Shown here: one piece after another, positions 7,201-14,802 of the stretch
Layout: the number at the start of each line of letters is the position of its first letter
Numbering within the stretch: the first letter of the stretch is position 1
NCBI GenBank assembly: GCA_904374465.1
Contig: CAJFFY010000018.1
Coordinates: 1 to 46,551 of the forward strand
Direction of reading: 5' to 3'
DNA: 46,551 bases
Origin: an uncultured Subdoligranulum sp.
GTDB taxonomy: Bacteria; Bacillota; Clostridia; Oscillospirales; Ruminococcaceae
Notes under the pieces: model-generated
Told to the model about the DNA's origin: nothing
Databases searched by the model: none
Seen by the model: the letters and a program-made list of their open reading frames with translations, nothing else
Translations under genes and position numbers: made by a program

Positions 7201-7234
7201 ATGATACCATAAAAAAATGAGAAGACGATGAGAA
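7201..7234 (-). promoter_or_regulatory. promoter with OmpR-type direct repeats before the response regulator
   Basis: On the minus strand -10 TATCAT (7201-7206) preceded by two TTCTCAT half-sites (7228-7234 and 7217-7223) spaced 11 bp, with no consensus -35. The proximal half-site ends at the same distance from the -10 as in the PepSY promoter; the two promoters share a TYTMAT-like half-site. Confidence 0.5.
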
Positions 7235-7257
7235 CCGCCGCTTTTTTACCGTCTTTT

Positions 7258-7291
7258 TTACTTGACCCAGGCAAGTAAGCAATGGTATACT
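7258..7291 (+). promoter_or_regulatory. MarR gene promoter with inverted-repeat operator
   Basis: -35 TTGACC (7262-7267), 18-bp spacer, -10 TATACT (7286-7291). A perfect seven-base inverted repeat TTACTTG-N7-CAAGTAA (7258-7278) covers the -35. Size and position fit an operator for the MarR-family protein encoded next. Confidence 0.65.
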
Positions 7292-7318
7292 GGTACCGCC
7301 AAGAAAGGAGATCCGCCC

Positions 7319-7744
7319 ATGTTTCGCACCTTTTCCTACGCCTGCACGGTGCTGTACCGCCGGTTCACCCACTATACCTCGGCCCGGCTGGCCCAGTGGG
7401 GCCTGAGCTTCGGCACCCTGTTTTTTTTGATTTATGTGGGCAAGCACCCCGGCTGCACCCAAAGCGAACTGACCGCCGCCTTGCACCTGGACTGGGGGCA
7501 CAGCCAGCGCACGGTGCTCAAACTGGTGGAAAACGGCTTTTTGGTGCGGCAGAAGGAGGGACGCGTCTACCGCCTGACCCTGAGCGACAAAGGCCAGCAG
7601 GCCTTTGCGGCCAGCCACCAGGTCTTTTTTGACTGGGACCGGGAGGCACTGACCAACCTGACCCCCGACGAGCGCACCCAGCTGACAGAATTGCTGTACA
7701 AAGCGCTGGGCAAAAACCCCCGCCCCGATGCCAACCCCCGCTGA
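7319..7744 (+). CDS. MarR-family transcriptional regulator
   Basis: A 141-residue winged-helix regulator. CTQSELTAALHLDWGHSQRTVLKLVENGFLVRQKEGRVYRLTLSDKGQQAF is the MarR DNA-binding region (recognition helix plus wing), followed by a C-terminal dimer helix. The ATG at 7319-7321 is preceded by AAAGGAG. It is a single-gene unit with a 7-bp inverted repeat over its own promoter, so it probably represses itself. No efflux pump or oxidative-stress gene is adjacent, so its other targets are not evident. Ligand unknown; no conserved single N-terminal redox cysteine stands out. Confidence 0.85.
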   Translation: MFRTFSYACTVLYRRFTHYTSARLAQWGLSFGTLFFLIYVGKHPGCTQSELTAALHLDWGHSQRTVLKLVENGFLVRQKEGRVYRLTLSDKGQQAFAASHQVFFDWDREALTNLTPDERTQLTELLYKALGKNPRPDANPR

Positions 7745-7748
7745 CAGA

Positions 7749-7782
7749 AAACCGCCCCGCATCCCAGGATGCGGGGCGGTTC
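7749..7782. terminator. bidirectional terminator between MarR and rhaM
   Basis: Thirteen-base-pair stem (CCGCCCCGCATCC and its complement) with a two-base gap, flanked by AAAA and TT, between convergent genes. Confidence 0.75.
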
Positions 7783-7794
7783 TGCGTAGTTGGG

Positions 7795-8112
7795 TCAATC
7801 CAGGCGGAAAACCTGTTCCAGCTTGGGCTGGGCACCGGTGACGGGGTCCATCTCCAGTTCCAGCACATCCTGCATAAAGTCGTTCCAGCGCCGGACCACC
7901 GGGCTTTCGGCCTGGGTCTTTTCGGCAAAGGCAACACCTTTTTGGCACTCATAGTAGCCAAACAGCTCGTCACCGCAGCAGAAGATGGAATAGTTCACGA
8001 TGCCCGCCTCTTTCAGCACCGACACCATCTCGGGCCAGATTTCCTTATGCCGGCGGATGTACTCCGCCTTTTTGCCGGGCTTGATCCGCCCCTTCCACGC
8101 CATTCGTTCCAT
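7795..8112 (-). CDS. rhaM: L-rhamnose mutarotase
   Basis: A 105-residue protein that interconverts alpha and beta anomers of L-rhamnose. It aligns from its first residue with the E. coli enzyme: Tyr18 and His22 in AEYIRRHKEIWPEM correspond to catalytic residues, then NYSIFCCGDELFGYYEC and a C-terminal LEQVFRLD close to LQEVFYLP. GGGAGG precedes the ATG. It stands alone: no rhamnose isomerase, kinase, aldolase or transporter lies nearby, so its pathway must be elsewhere. A TATGAT -10-like box is at 8142-8147. Confidence 0.93.
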   Translation of the reverse strand: MERMAWKGRIKPGKKAEYIRRHKEIWPEMVSVLKEAGIVNYSIFCCGDELFGYYECQKGVAFAEKTQAESPVVRRWNDFMQDVLELEMDPVTGAQPKLEQVFRLD

Positions 8113-8289
8113 GGTTTAGCCTCCCTTTGGGTATTTTCTTTATCATACACGAATCCGGCAGAATTTCCATGGAATTTTCCCGGCAGTTCCGGTTCTTTTT
8201 GCAGAAGGTGCCGTCACAATTTTTTTATAGGTTGTTTGGGGTTTGTTCAAAATGCTTTTATTCCTTCCACACAACTGCCCGCTATACTG
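8113..8289. other. non-coding stretch upstream of rhaM
   Basis: First part of the longest gene-free gap (8113-8520). It holds the probable rhaM promoter -10 (8142-8147, minus strand), an A/T-rich tract near 8220-8230, and a TATACT box at 8283-8288 on the plus strand without a convincing -35. Short reading frames here have no ribosome binding site and no recognisable protein features. Confidence 0.4.
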
Positions 8290-8506
8290 AAAACTGTCAA
8301 CCGAAAGCAAATTCATCGCAGGCAGACGCCTGCACACCTTTTCCACTGTGCCTTGGACCATGCGAGGGCAACCGCCCGGTCAAGGCCAGACAACCCACAA
8401 GGCATTACGCCATGACATAGATGGGACAGCGCGGCGCCGCGCTGTCCTGCCACAACGCCCCCGCCGCAGGGTTGCGGTGGGGGCGTTGTGGTGAGGGTAG
8501 GTTTTT
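8290..8506 (+). ncRNA. candidate structured RNA (hairpin cluster)
   Basis: A run of hairpins with no open frame: GCAGGC-AGAC-GCCTGC (8318-8333); a two-part stem GCCTTG(g)ACC with GGTCAAGGC enclosing GGGC-AACC-GCCC (8350-8386); GGC-ATTAC-GCC (8401-8411); a 24-base perfect palindrome (8424-8447); and a long hairpin opening CCACAACGCCCCC (8450-8491), followed by TTTTT at 8502. A TATACT at 8283-8288 would place a start near 8294. I checked by eye for 6S, SRP RNA, RNase P RNA, tmRNA and common riboswitch core motifs and found none. The last hairpin could instead serve the tlpA-like gene ending at 8521, but no T-run follows it on that strand. Identity and strand are uncertain. Confidence 0.35.
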
Positions 8507-8520
8507 CGGGCCGGCCGTAT

Positions 8521-9120
8521 TCAGGCGGGCAGAATCATTTCCAGTCCTTTTTGCAGGGTTTCGCCGTCAATGGCTCCCCGGGCCCAGGCCACCAGATGCC
8601 CTTCGGCATCGATAAAGTAGGTGGTGGGCAGCGAGTAGACGCTGTAGGTGGCAGCGGCATCCCCGTCGGTGTCAAACAGCACCGGGAAGGTGTATCCCTC
8701 CTGCTCCAGCAGAGCCTGGGCGTTCTCCTTGGTTTCCCGGCCGGTGGTCATGTTCACCATCAGGAACTGTACGTCGGAGGTTTCCTCAAATTTCTGCTGG
8801 AATTCCGGCATCTCGCTCTTGCAGGGACCGCACCAGCTGGCCCAGAAATTCAACACCAGCGGTTTGCCCCGGTAATCCGACAGACGCACGGCGTTGCCGT
8901 CCGCATCGTAGGCGGTAAAGTCCGGCGCTTCCTGCAAGGCCGGTTCGGCTGCCTCGGATGTGGCGGCTTCCCCGTCGGGGGCTGCGGTGGGGGCTGGGGT
9001 GGCTTCCACCGTCAGTTGGTCGGGTGTGTACCGGCTGCCCAGGGTTTTGTACAGAACCCCGGCGCCACCGATCACCACCACCAGCACCAAAATCAAAATC
9101 CAAGTTGCTTTGCTGCGCAT
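8521..9120 (-). CDS. TlpA/ResA-like membrane-anchored thioredoxin
   Basis: A 199-residue protein with an uncleaved N-terminal anchor (about 7-25), a Thr/Ala/Pro-rich spacer, and a thioredoxin fold with active site WCGPC (Cys97, Cys100) in LVLNFWASWCGPCKSEMPEF and the cis-proline segment YSVYSLPTTYFID. Such proteins reduce disulfides outside the membrane, for instance in cytochrome c maturation, spore formation or repair of exported proteins. It lies 10 bp downstream of ccdA, the membrane electron carrier that would keep it reduced. No cytochrome genes are nearby, so the client is unknown. Confidence 0.92.
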   Translation of the reverse strand: MRSKATWILILVLVVVIGGAGVLYKTLGSRYTPDQLTVEATPAPTAAPDGEAATSEAAEPALQEAPDFTAYDADGNAVRLSDYRGKPLVLNFWASWCGPCKSEMPEFQQKFEETSDVQFLMVNMTTGRETKENAQALLEQEGYTFPVLFDTDGDAAATYSVYSLPTTYFIDAEGHLVAWARGAIDGETLQKGLEMILPA

Positions 9121-9130
9121 GGGGACCTCC

Positions 9131-9793
9131 TTAACTGAGCAGATTCAGAAAGCGGCCCATCAGACCGGTGGCCATCAGCACACCGACAAGGATAAGGAAA
9201 CCGCCGCTGACAGTATTGATGACGGAATAATGGCGCTTGATCCAGTCAAAGGCCGTTTTCAACCGGTCGATGAGGATGGCGCTGAGCACAAAGGGGACCC
9301 CAAGGCCCAGGGAATAGATCAGGAGCAGCAGCATACCTTCCAGCACATGCCCCTGCTGGGAGGCCAGCGCCAGGGCCGAGCCCAGGAACGCCCCCACGCA
9401 GGGGGTCCACCCCACCGAGAAGATGACGCCGAACAAAAGCGCCGAAAAGAAGTTCATATTGTCGGCCCGGACCGTGTGGTTGGTTCCCTTGAACAGGGTC
9501 AGCTTGATCACCCCCAGGAAATTGAGGCCGAAAAAGATGACGATGAGGCCGGACACCAGGTTGACAGCCGTCTGGTACTGCTGCAGAAAGCTGCCCACGG
9601 TACCGGCCAGGGCGCCCAGAAGCACGAACACCACGGTAAACCCGGTGACAAAGCCGAAGGCGCCGGTCAGGGTCTTGCGGGTGCTGTGCTCCCCGCCGCC
9701 CGCAAAGTAGGAGAGATAAACGGGCAGCATCGGCAAAAGGCAGGGGGACACAAAGGTGATGATGCCTTCGAGGAAAGAGATCAGATATTGCAT
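9131..9793 (-). CDS. ccdA: CcdA-type cytochrome c biogenesis/thiol transporter
   Basis: A 220-residue protein with six predicted membrane helices that carries reducing equivalents from cytoplasmic thioredoxin across the membrane. Two conserved Cys-Pro sites are visible: SPCLLPMLP (Cys18) in helix one and GWTPCVGAFLG (Cys132) in the second half of the internal duplication. The ATG at 9791-9793 with CAGGAG upstream is preferred over a longer frame from 9868. It forms a two-gene unit with the TlpA-like thioredoxin, a standard pairing. A moderate promoter, TTGCGT-N18-TAGGAT, is visible at 9889-9918 on the minus strand. Confidence 0.92.
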   Translation of the reverse strand: MQYLISFLEGIITFVSPCLLPMLPVYLSYFAGGGEHSTRKTLTGAFGFVTGFTVVFVLLGALAGTVGSFLQQYQTAVNLVSGLIVIFFGLNFLGVIKLTLFKGTNHTVRADNMNFFSALLFGVIFSVGWTPCVGAFLGSALALASQQGHVLEGMLLLLIYSLGLGVPFVLSAILIDRLKTAFDWIKRHYSVINTVSGGFLILVGVLMATGLMGRFLNLLS

Positions 9794-9963
9794 TGGCAAA
9801 ACTCCTGTAGATGGTTCTGTAAGGACATTGTAGCGGGAAGTTCCCGGCCGCTTCCGTGACAAAATCACCCAGCGGGACCGTGTGCCCTATCCTACCACAA
9901 ACCGGCGGGTCCACGCAACGGGAAATTTGTCCCCGGCACTGGGCACCCCCGCAGACGCTGTGC

Positions 9964-9969
9964 TATACT
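9964..9969 (+). promoter_or_regulatory. -10 box upstream of the DUF1835 gene
   Basis: TATACT with TGC directly before it (extended -10). No clear -35. AAAGGAGG of the next gene follows about 15 bases downstream. Confidence 0.45.
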
Positions 9970-9999
9970 ATAGAAAAAGCCCAAAGGAGGACGTTTTTC

Positions 10000-10947
10000 A
10001 TGCTGGAAGTTTTGTTCAGTGACAGTGCCGCCGGAAGCCTGCAGTGCGCCATGGGCCACGGCTCACAGATCGGTGGATGCCTGGGCATCATCGCCACGGA
10101 CGAAAGCGGCCGCCTCCTTGCCCCCGAGGAAACGGCCCGGCTGCAGCGGGAGGCGGAAGAAAGGATGCGCCGGAACTGGGCCGAAGCGATCCCGATGGAA
10201 GGGTCCCCGCAGGACATCCTGTCCTTCCCCCTGTCCCTGGGCATGGGGCCCATCGACGAGGACGGCATCGGGCCCCTGCGGGAAAACGCGCTGGAGCAGC
10301 TGCTCTGCATCTTTCCCGAGGGGCGGCAAACGGCCGCTGCACTCGTGACCTCGGCCCGACGGCATCTGGACACCCTGTTGGCCCGGGCACCGAAGGAGCC
10401 GGTGCGGTTCTGGGTGGATCGCACCCCCGATGCTGCCTGCGGACTGTGTTGGGTTCTGGAGCAGTTGCGGCCCCTGGGTTGGGAACGGTTGGATCTGCGG
10501 GTGGTGGATTTGTCCCGTCTGGCGTCCGACAAGGAGGGGCCTTTCGGCGGACGCTGTGCCGGTGAAATCGACCCACACGCATGGGGCAAACTGGCCCGGG
10601 AAGCCCGGCCCCTACCCGCCCGCCGGGCGGAAGCGCTGGCACAGCACTGGCACCGGCTCCGGCAGGAGGATGCTCCCCTGCGCGCGCTGCTCAACGGGTT
10701 GCTGGTCAGTGCCGCCGTGGACCTGTATGATCCCTATCTGCGGGCCGAACTGGAGGAACTGGACGACACCTTCCGGGAGGCGGAGCTCATCGGGCGGACG
10801 CTGGGGCGGTTCCCACTGGGCTTCGGCGATGCCTGGCTGGCCCTGCGGGTGGAACAGTGGATTGCCGACGGCAAGCTGGAAGCCGTGACCAAGCCGGACG
10901 CCCACCTTCCCCTATACCACAGAACACTGCGAAAAACGGAGGAATGA
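10000..10947 (+). CDS. DUF1835/DUF3658-type protein
   Basis: A 315-residue cytoplasmic protein opening MLEVLFSDSAAGSLQCAMG, the characteristic start of DUF1835 proteins, with a C-terminal helical part (about 210-300) that fits DUF3658. No enzymatic function is established for the family. The middle contains FWVDRTPDAACGLCWVLEQL, matching the family pattern of a short strand followed by an interaction helix. AAAGGAGG precedes the ATG at 10000-10002; the longer upstream frame lacks support. The GNAT gene follows after 3 bp, so the two are co-transcribed. Confidence 0.75.
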   Translation: MLEVLFSDSAAGSLQCAMGHGSQIGGCLGIIATDESGRLLAPEETARLQREAEERMRRNWAEAIPMEGSPQDILSFPLSLGMGPIDEDGIGPLRENALEQLLCIFPEGRQTAAALVTSARRHLDTLLARAPKEPVRFWVDRTPDAACGLCWVLEQLRPLGWERLDLRVVDLSRLASDKEGPFGGRCAGEIDPHAWGKLAREARPLPARRAEALAQHWHRLRQEDAPLRALLNGLLVSAAVDLYDPYLRAELEELDDTFREAELIGRTLGRFPLGFGDAWLALRVEQWIADGKLEAVTKPDAHLPLYHRTLRKTEE

Positions 10948-10950
10948 CCC

Positions 10951-11403
10951 ATGATCTTGCGCCCATATGTTTCGGCCGATCTGGAGGAACTGCTGACCCT
11001 TTTTTATGAAACAGTACATACCGTCAACGCCCGGGACTACACCCCTGCCCAGCTGGACGCCTGGGCGGGCCCCCACACCGACCGGGAACGCTGGGACCGC
11101 ACCCTGCGGGAGCACACCAGCCTGGTGGCGGAGGAAAACGGGCAGATCATCGGCTTTGGCGATATAGATACCACCGGTTACCTGGACCGGCTGTATGTAC
11201 ACAAGGACTGGCAGCGGCGGGGTGTGGGCCGCGCCTTGTGCGATGCCCTGGAAGGCGCCGTGGCCGCCCCGGTGCTGACCACCCATGCCTCAGTAACGGC
11301 CCGGCCTTTTTTTGAGGCCCGGGGGTATACGGTGGAGCGTGCCCAGCAAGTGGAGCGGCTGGGTGTGACCATGCCCAATTTTGTCATGAAAAAACAACGA
11401 TAA
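10951..11403 (+). CDS. GNAT-family N-acetyltransferase
   Basis: A 150-residue GNAT enzyme. The acetyl-CoA pyrophosphate loop is KDWQRRGVGRALCDALE, preceded by strand YLDRLYVH and an IIGFGDID strand; the C-terminal segment ARPFFEARGYTVERAQQVERLGVTMPNFVMKK fits the YafP-like subgroup. Substrate is unknown (small amine, antibiotic or protein N-terminus are possible). Translation is probably coupled to the DUF1835 gene; GGAGG lies in the last codons of that gene. Confidence 0.88.
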   Translation: MILRPYVSADLEELLTLFYETVHTVNARDYTPAQLDAWAGPHTDRERWDRTLREHTSLVAEENGQIIGFGDIDTTGYLDRLYVHKDWQRRGVGRALCDALEGAVAAPVLTTHASVTARPFFEARGYTVERAQQVERLGVTMPNFVMKKQR

Positions 11404-11413
11404 AACGAAGTCG

Positions 11414-11457
11414 AAAACTGCCTGGAGGAAAATTTCTCCAGGCAGTTTTTGTTTTGT
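11414..11457 (+). terminator. intrinsic terminator after the GNAT gene
   Basis: Twelve-base-pair stem AACTGCCTGGAG/CTCCAGGCAGTT with an eight-base loop, followed by TTTTGTTTTG. Confidence 0.9.
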
Positions 11458-11528
11458 TGCAAAAAAACAATATTCCCGATCGTTAATATAGGCAAAGGAC
11501 ATGATCACCCCAAACAAGGAGGCTCCCC

Positions 11529-12701
11529 ATGAAAATTTTGCTGACAACCGATACCTGGGCCCCCACCGTCAACGGTGTGGTGACCTCCACCATGGCCCTG
11601 CGCGCCGAACTGCAGGCCCGCGGCCATGAGGTGCGGGTGCTGACCCTGGCAGGCAGCAGTCACACCTATGCCCGGGACGGCGTGATCGGTCTTGGCTCCC
11701 TGGATGCCGGGCTGATCTACCCCGGCGCGCGGCTGCGCACCCCCGCCCTGAACGGCGCCCTGTACGAACTGGCCGCCTGGCAGCCGGATGTTGTTCACTC
11801 CCAGTGCGAGTTCAGCACCTTTGCCCCGGCGCGGCAGATTGCCAAAGCGGCCGGTGCCCCGCTGCTGCACACCTACCACACCGTCTACGAGGATTACACC
11901 CATTACTTTTCCCCCAGCCGCCGGATGGGGCGTCAGCTGGCAGCGCTGTTCACCCGCAGCATCTGCGACGCCTGCGACGCGGTCATCGCCCCCACGCCCA
12001 AAATCCAGTGGCTGCTGCACGGGTACGGCGTACACCGCCCGGTGTATGTGATTCCCACCGGGCTGGACCTGGAGCGTTTTTCCGTGGCGCCCGATCCGGC
12101 CCTGCGCACGGCGCTGGATTTGCCCCAGGATGCCCCGGTGCTGCTCTATCTGGGCCGTCTGGCCAAAGAGAAAAACATCCACGAATTGCTGGAGGCCATG
12201 CCCCGCATTCCCCGGGGGGTGCTGCTGATTGTGGGGGACGGCCCGGAACGCCCCGCCCTGGAGTCTCAGGCCCGGGAACTGGGCTTGGGGGACCGGGTCC
12301 GCTTCACCGGCATGGTAGACCCTGCCGACGTGCCCCGGTACTACGCCCTGGCGGACGCTTTCGTGAGCGCTTCCACCAGCGAGGCCCAGGGTCTGACCTA
12401 CGTGGAGGCACTGGCCGCCGGGCTGCCGCTGCTCTGCCGGGACGATCCCTGCGTGCGTTCCCTGCTCGCGTCCGGTCAGCGGGGATGGGTCTGGCGCTCT
12501 GCCGGGGAATTCGCCGCCCTGGCCTCCAACCTGCCTGTCGGCGCGGCCGCTGCCCCGCTGCGGGAAGCCGCCCGCCAGGGGGCTCTGCCCTACGGGCGGC
12601 AGGCCTTCGGGGACAGTGTGGAAACGCTGTACCGCCGCACCATTCTGGAGAAGCCCTCCGCCAACGGTCTTACCCACAAAAGGAAGGTGATTTTATGGTA
12701 A
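11529..12701 (+). CDS. GT4 glycosyltransferase, probable diacylglycerol glucosyltransferase
   Basis: A 390-residue GT-B fold glycosyltransferase of family GT4. The N-terminal acceptor domain starts MKILLTTDTWAPTVNGVVTS, typical for enzymes that glucosylate diacylglycerol; the nucleotide-sugar domain has LLYLGRLAKEKNIHELLEA and the EX7E motif EAQGLTYVE. Neighbours are a TVP38-like membrane protein and a second GT4 enzyme, and their start codons overlap or nearly abut, recalling the two-step synthesis of membrane glycolipid or lipoteichoic acid anchor in Firmicutes. The donor and acceptor are inferred, not shown. Confidence 0.82.
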   Translation: MKILLTTDTWAPTVNGVVTSTMALRAELQARGHEVRVLTLAGSSHTYARDGVIGLGSLDAGLIYPGARLRTPALNGALYELAAWQPDVVHSQCEFSTFAPARQIAKAAGAPLLHTYHTVYEDYTHYFSPSRRMGRQLAALFTRSICDACDAVIAPTPKIQWLLHGYGVHRPVYVIPTGLDLERFSVAPDPALRTALDLPQDAPVLLYLGRLAKEKNIHELLEAMPRIPRGVLLIVGDGPERPALESQARELGLGDRVRFTGMVDPADVPRYYALADAFVSASTSEAQGLTYVEALAAGLPLLCRDDPCVRSLLASGQRGWVWRSAGEFAALASNLPVGAAAAPLREAARQGALPYGRQAFGDSVETLYRRTILEKPSANGLTHKRKVILW

Positions 12702-13279
12702 AAACCATCAACCGTGCCGCCTCGGTACTGGGGCTTGTACTCTGCTGCGTCATGGCCTATTCCTTCTGGCGGGCGGGGCTGTTTGACTCCCGGGAGGCGT
12801 TGACCTCCTACATCGGCCAGTTCGGTTGGGCCGGGCCGATGGTGTTCATGGCATTCCAGGCCGTGCAGGTGGTCATTCCCATCCTGCCCGGCGGCCTGGG
12901 CTGTCTGGCCGGCGTCATTCTGTTCGGCGCCTGGCAGGGGTTCTGGTACAACTACATCGGCATCTGCGTGGGGTCCTTGGCAGCCTTTGCCATTGCCCGG
13001 GCCTGCGGGCGGCCGCTGCTGGAATCCCTGTTTCCCCCCAAAATGATTGAAAAATACGACCGCTGGATGGGCACCGGCAACCGGTTTGCCCGGTGGTTCG
13101 CCTTTTTGATCTTTATTCCGGTGGCGCCGGACGATTACCTGTGTTTTCTGGCCGGCACCACCCGCATCGACTGGCGGCTCTATACCGCCATCATCTTTCT
13201 GTGCAAGCCGGCGGCCATCGCGCTGTACAGCCTGGGGCTGACTGTGGTTGCCCAGAACGTACTGGGACTTTGGAGGTGA
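12695..13279 (+). CDS. TVP38/TMEM64 (DedA-superfamily) membrane protein
   Basis: A 194-residue integral membrane protein. The core VTT/SNARE-associated domain shows VQVVIPILPGGLGCLAGVILFG, the segment YIGICVGSLAAFAIAR, and a re-entrant FLIFIPVAPDDYLCFLAGTTRI typical of clostridial TVP38 proteins. Some relatives in this superfamily have been linked to lipid-carrier or lipid flipping at the membrane; that role is an inference here. The ATG at 12695 overlaps the end of the first glycosyltransferase gene by seven bases (ATGGTAA), with AAGGAAGGTG upstream. Its place between two glycolipid-type glycosyltransferases suggests a role in moving a lipid or glycolipid. Confidence 0.85.
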   Translation: MVKTINRAASVLGLVLCCVMAYSFWRAGLFDSREALTSYIGQFGWAGPMVFMAFQAVQVVIPILPGGLGCLAGVILFGAWQGFWYNYIGICVGSLAAFAIARACGRPLLESLFPPKMIEKYDRWMGTGNRFARWFAFLIFIPVAPDDYLCFLAGTTRIDWRLYTAIIFLCKPAAIALYSLGLTVVAQNVLGLWR

Positions 13280-13284
13280 CAACG

Positions 13285-14334
13285 ATGTTTCGTGTGCATA
13301 TCTATACCGGCTCGCTGGCCCTGGTGGGCAAAAGCGGCGTGGGACAGGCCGCCAACCACCAGCGCGCGGCACTGGAACAGGCGGGCGTCCCGGTGGTGAC
13401 CGACTGGCAGCCCAAGGCTGACGTGATTCACCTGAACACCGTGCTGCCCTGTTCCTTCCGGGCGGCGCGCCGGGCCCGGCGTCAGGGCATTCCGGTGATC
13501 TGGTACGGCCATTCCACCGAGGCGGATTTCCGCCATTCCTTCGTGGGGTCCGACCTGCTGGCGCCGCTGTTCAAGCGGTGGCTCTGCCTGTGTTACAACC
13601 AGGCCGACCTGGTGCTGACCCCCACGCCCTACTCCGCCTCCATCCTGAACACCTATGGACTGCGTGCCCCGGTGCGCGCTCTGTCCAATGGGGTGGACAC
13701 CGACTTTTTTGCCCCCGATGCCGCCCGACGGGCAGCTTTCCGGCAGGCGTACGGCCTGGCGGAGGGCGATAAGGCCGTCATCAGTGTGGGACACTTCATG
13801 GAGCGCAAAGGCATCCTGGATTTCATCGCCCTGGCCCGGGCCATGCCCTCGGTACGTTTTTTCTGGTTCGGACACACCGACCCTGCCCTGGTGCCCCGTC
13901 CCATCCGGGAGGCCATGGCGGCGGCACCGGCCAACCTGGAATTTCCGGGGTTCCTGTCCCAGAGCGAGCTGCGGGACGCCTACTGCGGCGCCGACGCCTT
14001 CCTCTTTTGCAGCCATGAGGAGACCGAGGGTATCGTGGTGCTGGAGGCACTGGCCTGCGGCACCCCCACCCTGGTGCGGGACATCCCGGTGTACGACGGC
14101 TGGCTGGAGGACGGCGTGAACGTCTACAAGGGCCGCACCAACGCCGACCTGCGCATCAAACTGGCGGCGCTGCTGCGGCACCGCCTGCCCGATGTGACCG
14201 CCGCCGGCCGCCAGGCGGCCCTGGACCGCAGCCTGCCCCGCATCGGCCAGGCCCTGCGGCAGATCTACGCCACCCTGCCGGCGCCCCAAAAGCGGCATCT
14301 GCCCCGGCTGCGGCACCGCACCGTCCGGACATAA
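13285..14334 (+). CDS. GT4 glycosyltransferase (second glycolipid-type enzyme)
   Basis: A 349-residue GT-B glycosyltransferase. The N-terminal domain begins MFRVHIYTGSLALVGKSGVGQA, resembling the processive or second-step glycolipid synthases (CpoA-like) of Firmicutes; the C-terminal domain has VISVGHFMERKGILDFIALA and the EX7E motif in HEETEGIVVLEALACGTP. GGAGGTGA precedes the ATG at 13285. It is the last gene of the operon, five bases after the membrane-protein gene. Likely adds a second sugar to the product of the first enzyme; exact sugar unknown. Confidence 0.82.
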   Translation: MFRVHIYTGSLALVGKSGVGQAANHQRAALEQAGVPVVTDWQPKADVIHLNTVLPCSFRAARRARRQGIPVIWYGHSTEADFRHSFVGSDLLAPLFKRWLCLCYNQADLVLTPTPYSASILNTYGLRAPVRALSNGVDTDFFAPDAARRAAFRQAYGLAEGDKAVISVGHFMERKGILDFIALARAMPSVRFFWFGHTDPALVPRPIREAMAAAPANLEFPGFLSQSELRDAYCGADAFLFCSHEETEGIVVLEALACGTPTLVRDIPVYDGWLEDGVNVYKGRTNADLRIKLAALLRHRLPDVTAAGRQAALDRSLPRIGQALRQIYATLPAPQKRHLPRLRHRTVRT

Positions 14335-14338
14335 AAAA

Positions 14339-14368
14339 AATCCCGAACCATAGGGTTCGGGATTTTTT
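14339..14368. terminator. bidirectional terminator between glycosyltransferase and atp operons
   Basis: Ten-base-pair stem ATCCCGAACC/GGTTCGGGAT with a four-base loop and T runs on both strands (six on plus, eight on minus). Confidence 0.9.
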
Positions 14369-14388
14369 GTTCGGGATTTTGGTTTGGT

Positions 14389-14802
14389 TTACAGTCCGTT
14401 GCGGCGCATACTGCCGTGCAGACGGGCGTTGGCACGGGCCAGAGCCGCCTTGCTGCGGAAGTATTCCCGCTGGCTTTCGTGCTGGCGCAGACGCTCCTCG
14501 GCGCGCTCCTTGGCGCGCTGGGCGCGGGCCGCATCGATTTCCTCGGGCTTTTCTGCGGTGGAAACCAGCAGCACCGCATACTCCGAAGTGATCTCGGCAA
14601 AGCCCTGGGTCACGATAACCTCGTGCCAGACGCCGTCCGCCTTGAAACGGGCCTCGCCGGGCTCCACCGCGGTGACCACCGGCTCATGACCGGGCAGCAC
14701 ACCGTACTCGCCATCCAGGGCGGGCAGCACCAGGCTTTCCACCGGACCGGTGAAAAACTGGCGTTCCGGGGTGATGATTTCCAGCTGAAAGGTCTTTTCC
14801 AT
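14389..14802 (-). CDS. atpC: ATP synthase F1 epsilon subunit
   Basis: A 137-residue central-stalk subunit. The N-terminal beta sandwich is recognisable (FQLEIITPERQFFTGPVESLVLPALDGEYGVLPGHEPVVTAVEPG) followed by a two-helix C-terminal domain (EEIDAARAQRAKERAEERL). The start codon overlaps the beta stop (ATGA). Last gene of the operon, followed by the bidirectional terminator. Couples rotation to catalysis and can inhibit ATP hydrolysis. Confidence 0.95.
   Translation of the reverse strand: MEKTFQLEIITPERQFFTGPVESLVLPALDGEYGVLPGHEPVVTAVEPGEARFKADGVWHEVIVTQGFAEITSEYAVLLVSTAEKPEEIDAARAQRAKERAEERLRQHESQREYFRSKAALARANARLHGSMRRNGL

Noticed and set aside
8127..8420. Small plus-strand protein gene in the rhaM-tlpA gap
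   Set aside because: No ribosome binding site, no protein-like features, and it runs through the hairpin cluster.
12590..13372. Minus-strand 260-residue frame opposite the TVP38-type gene
   Set aside because: Spans three plus-strand genes and their overlaps; no domain signature.
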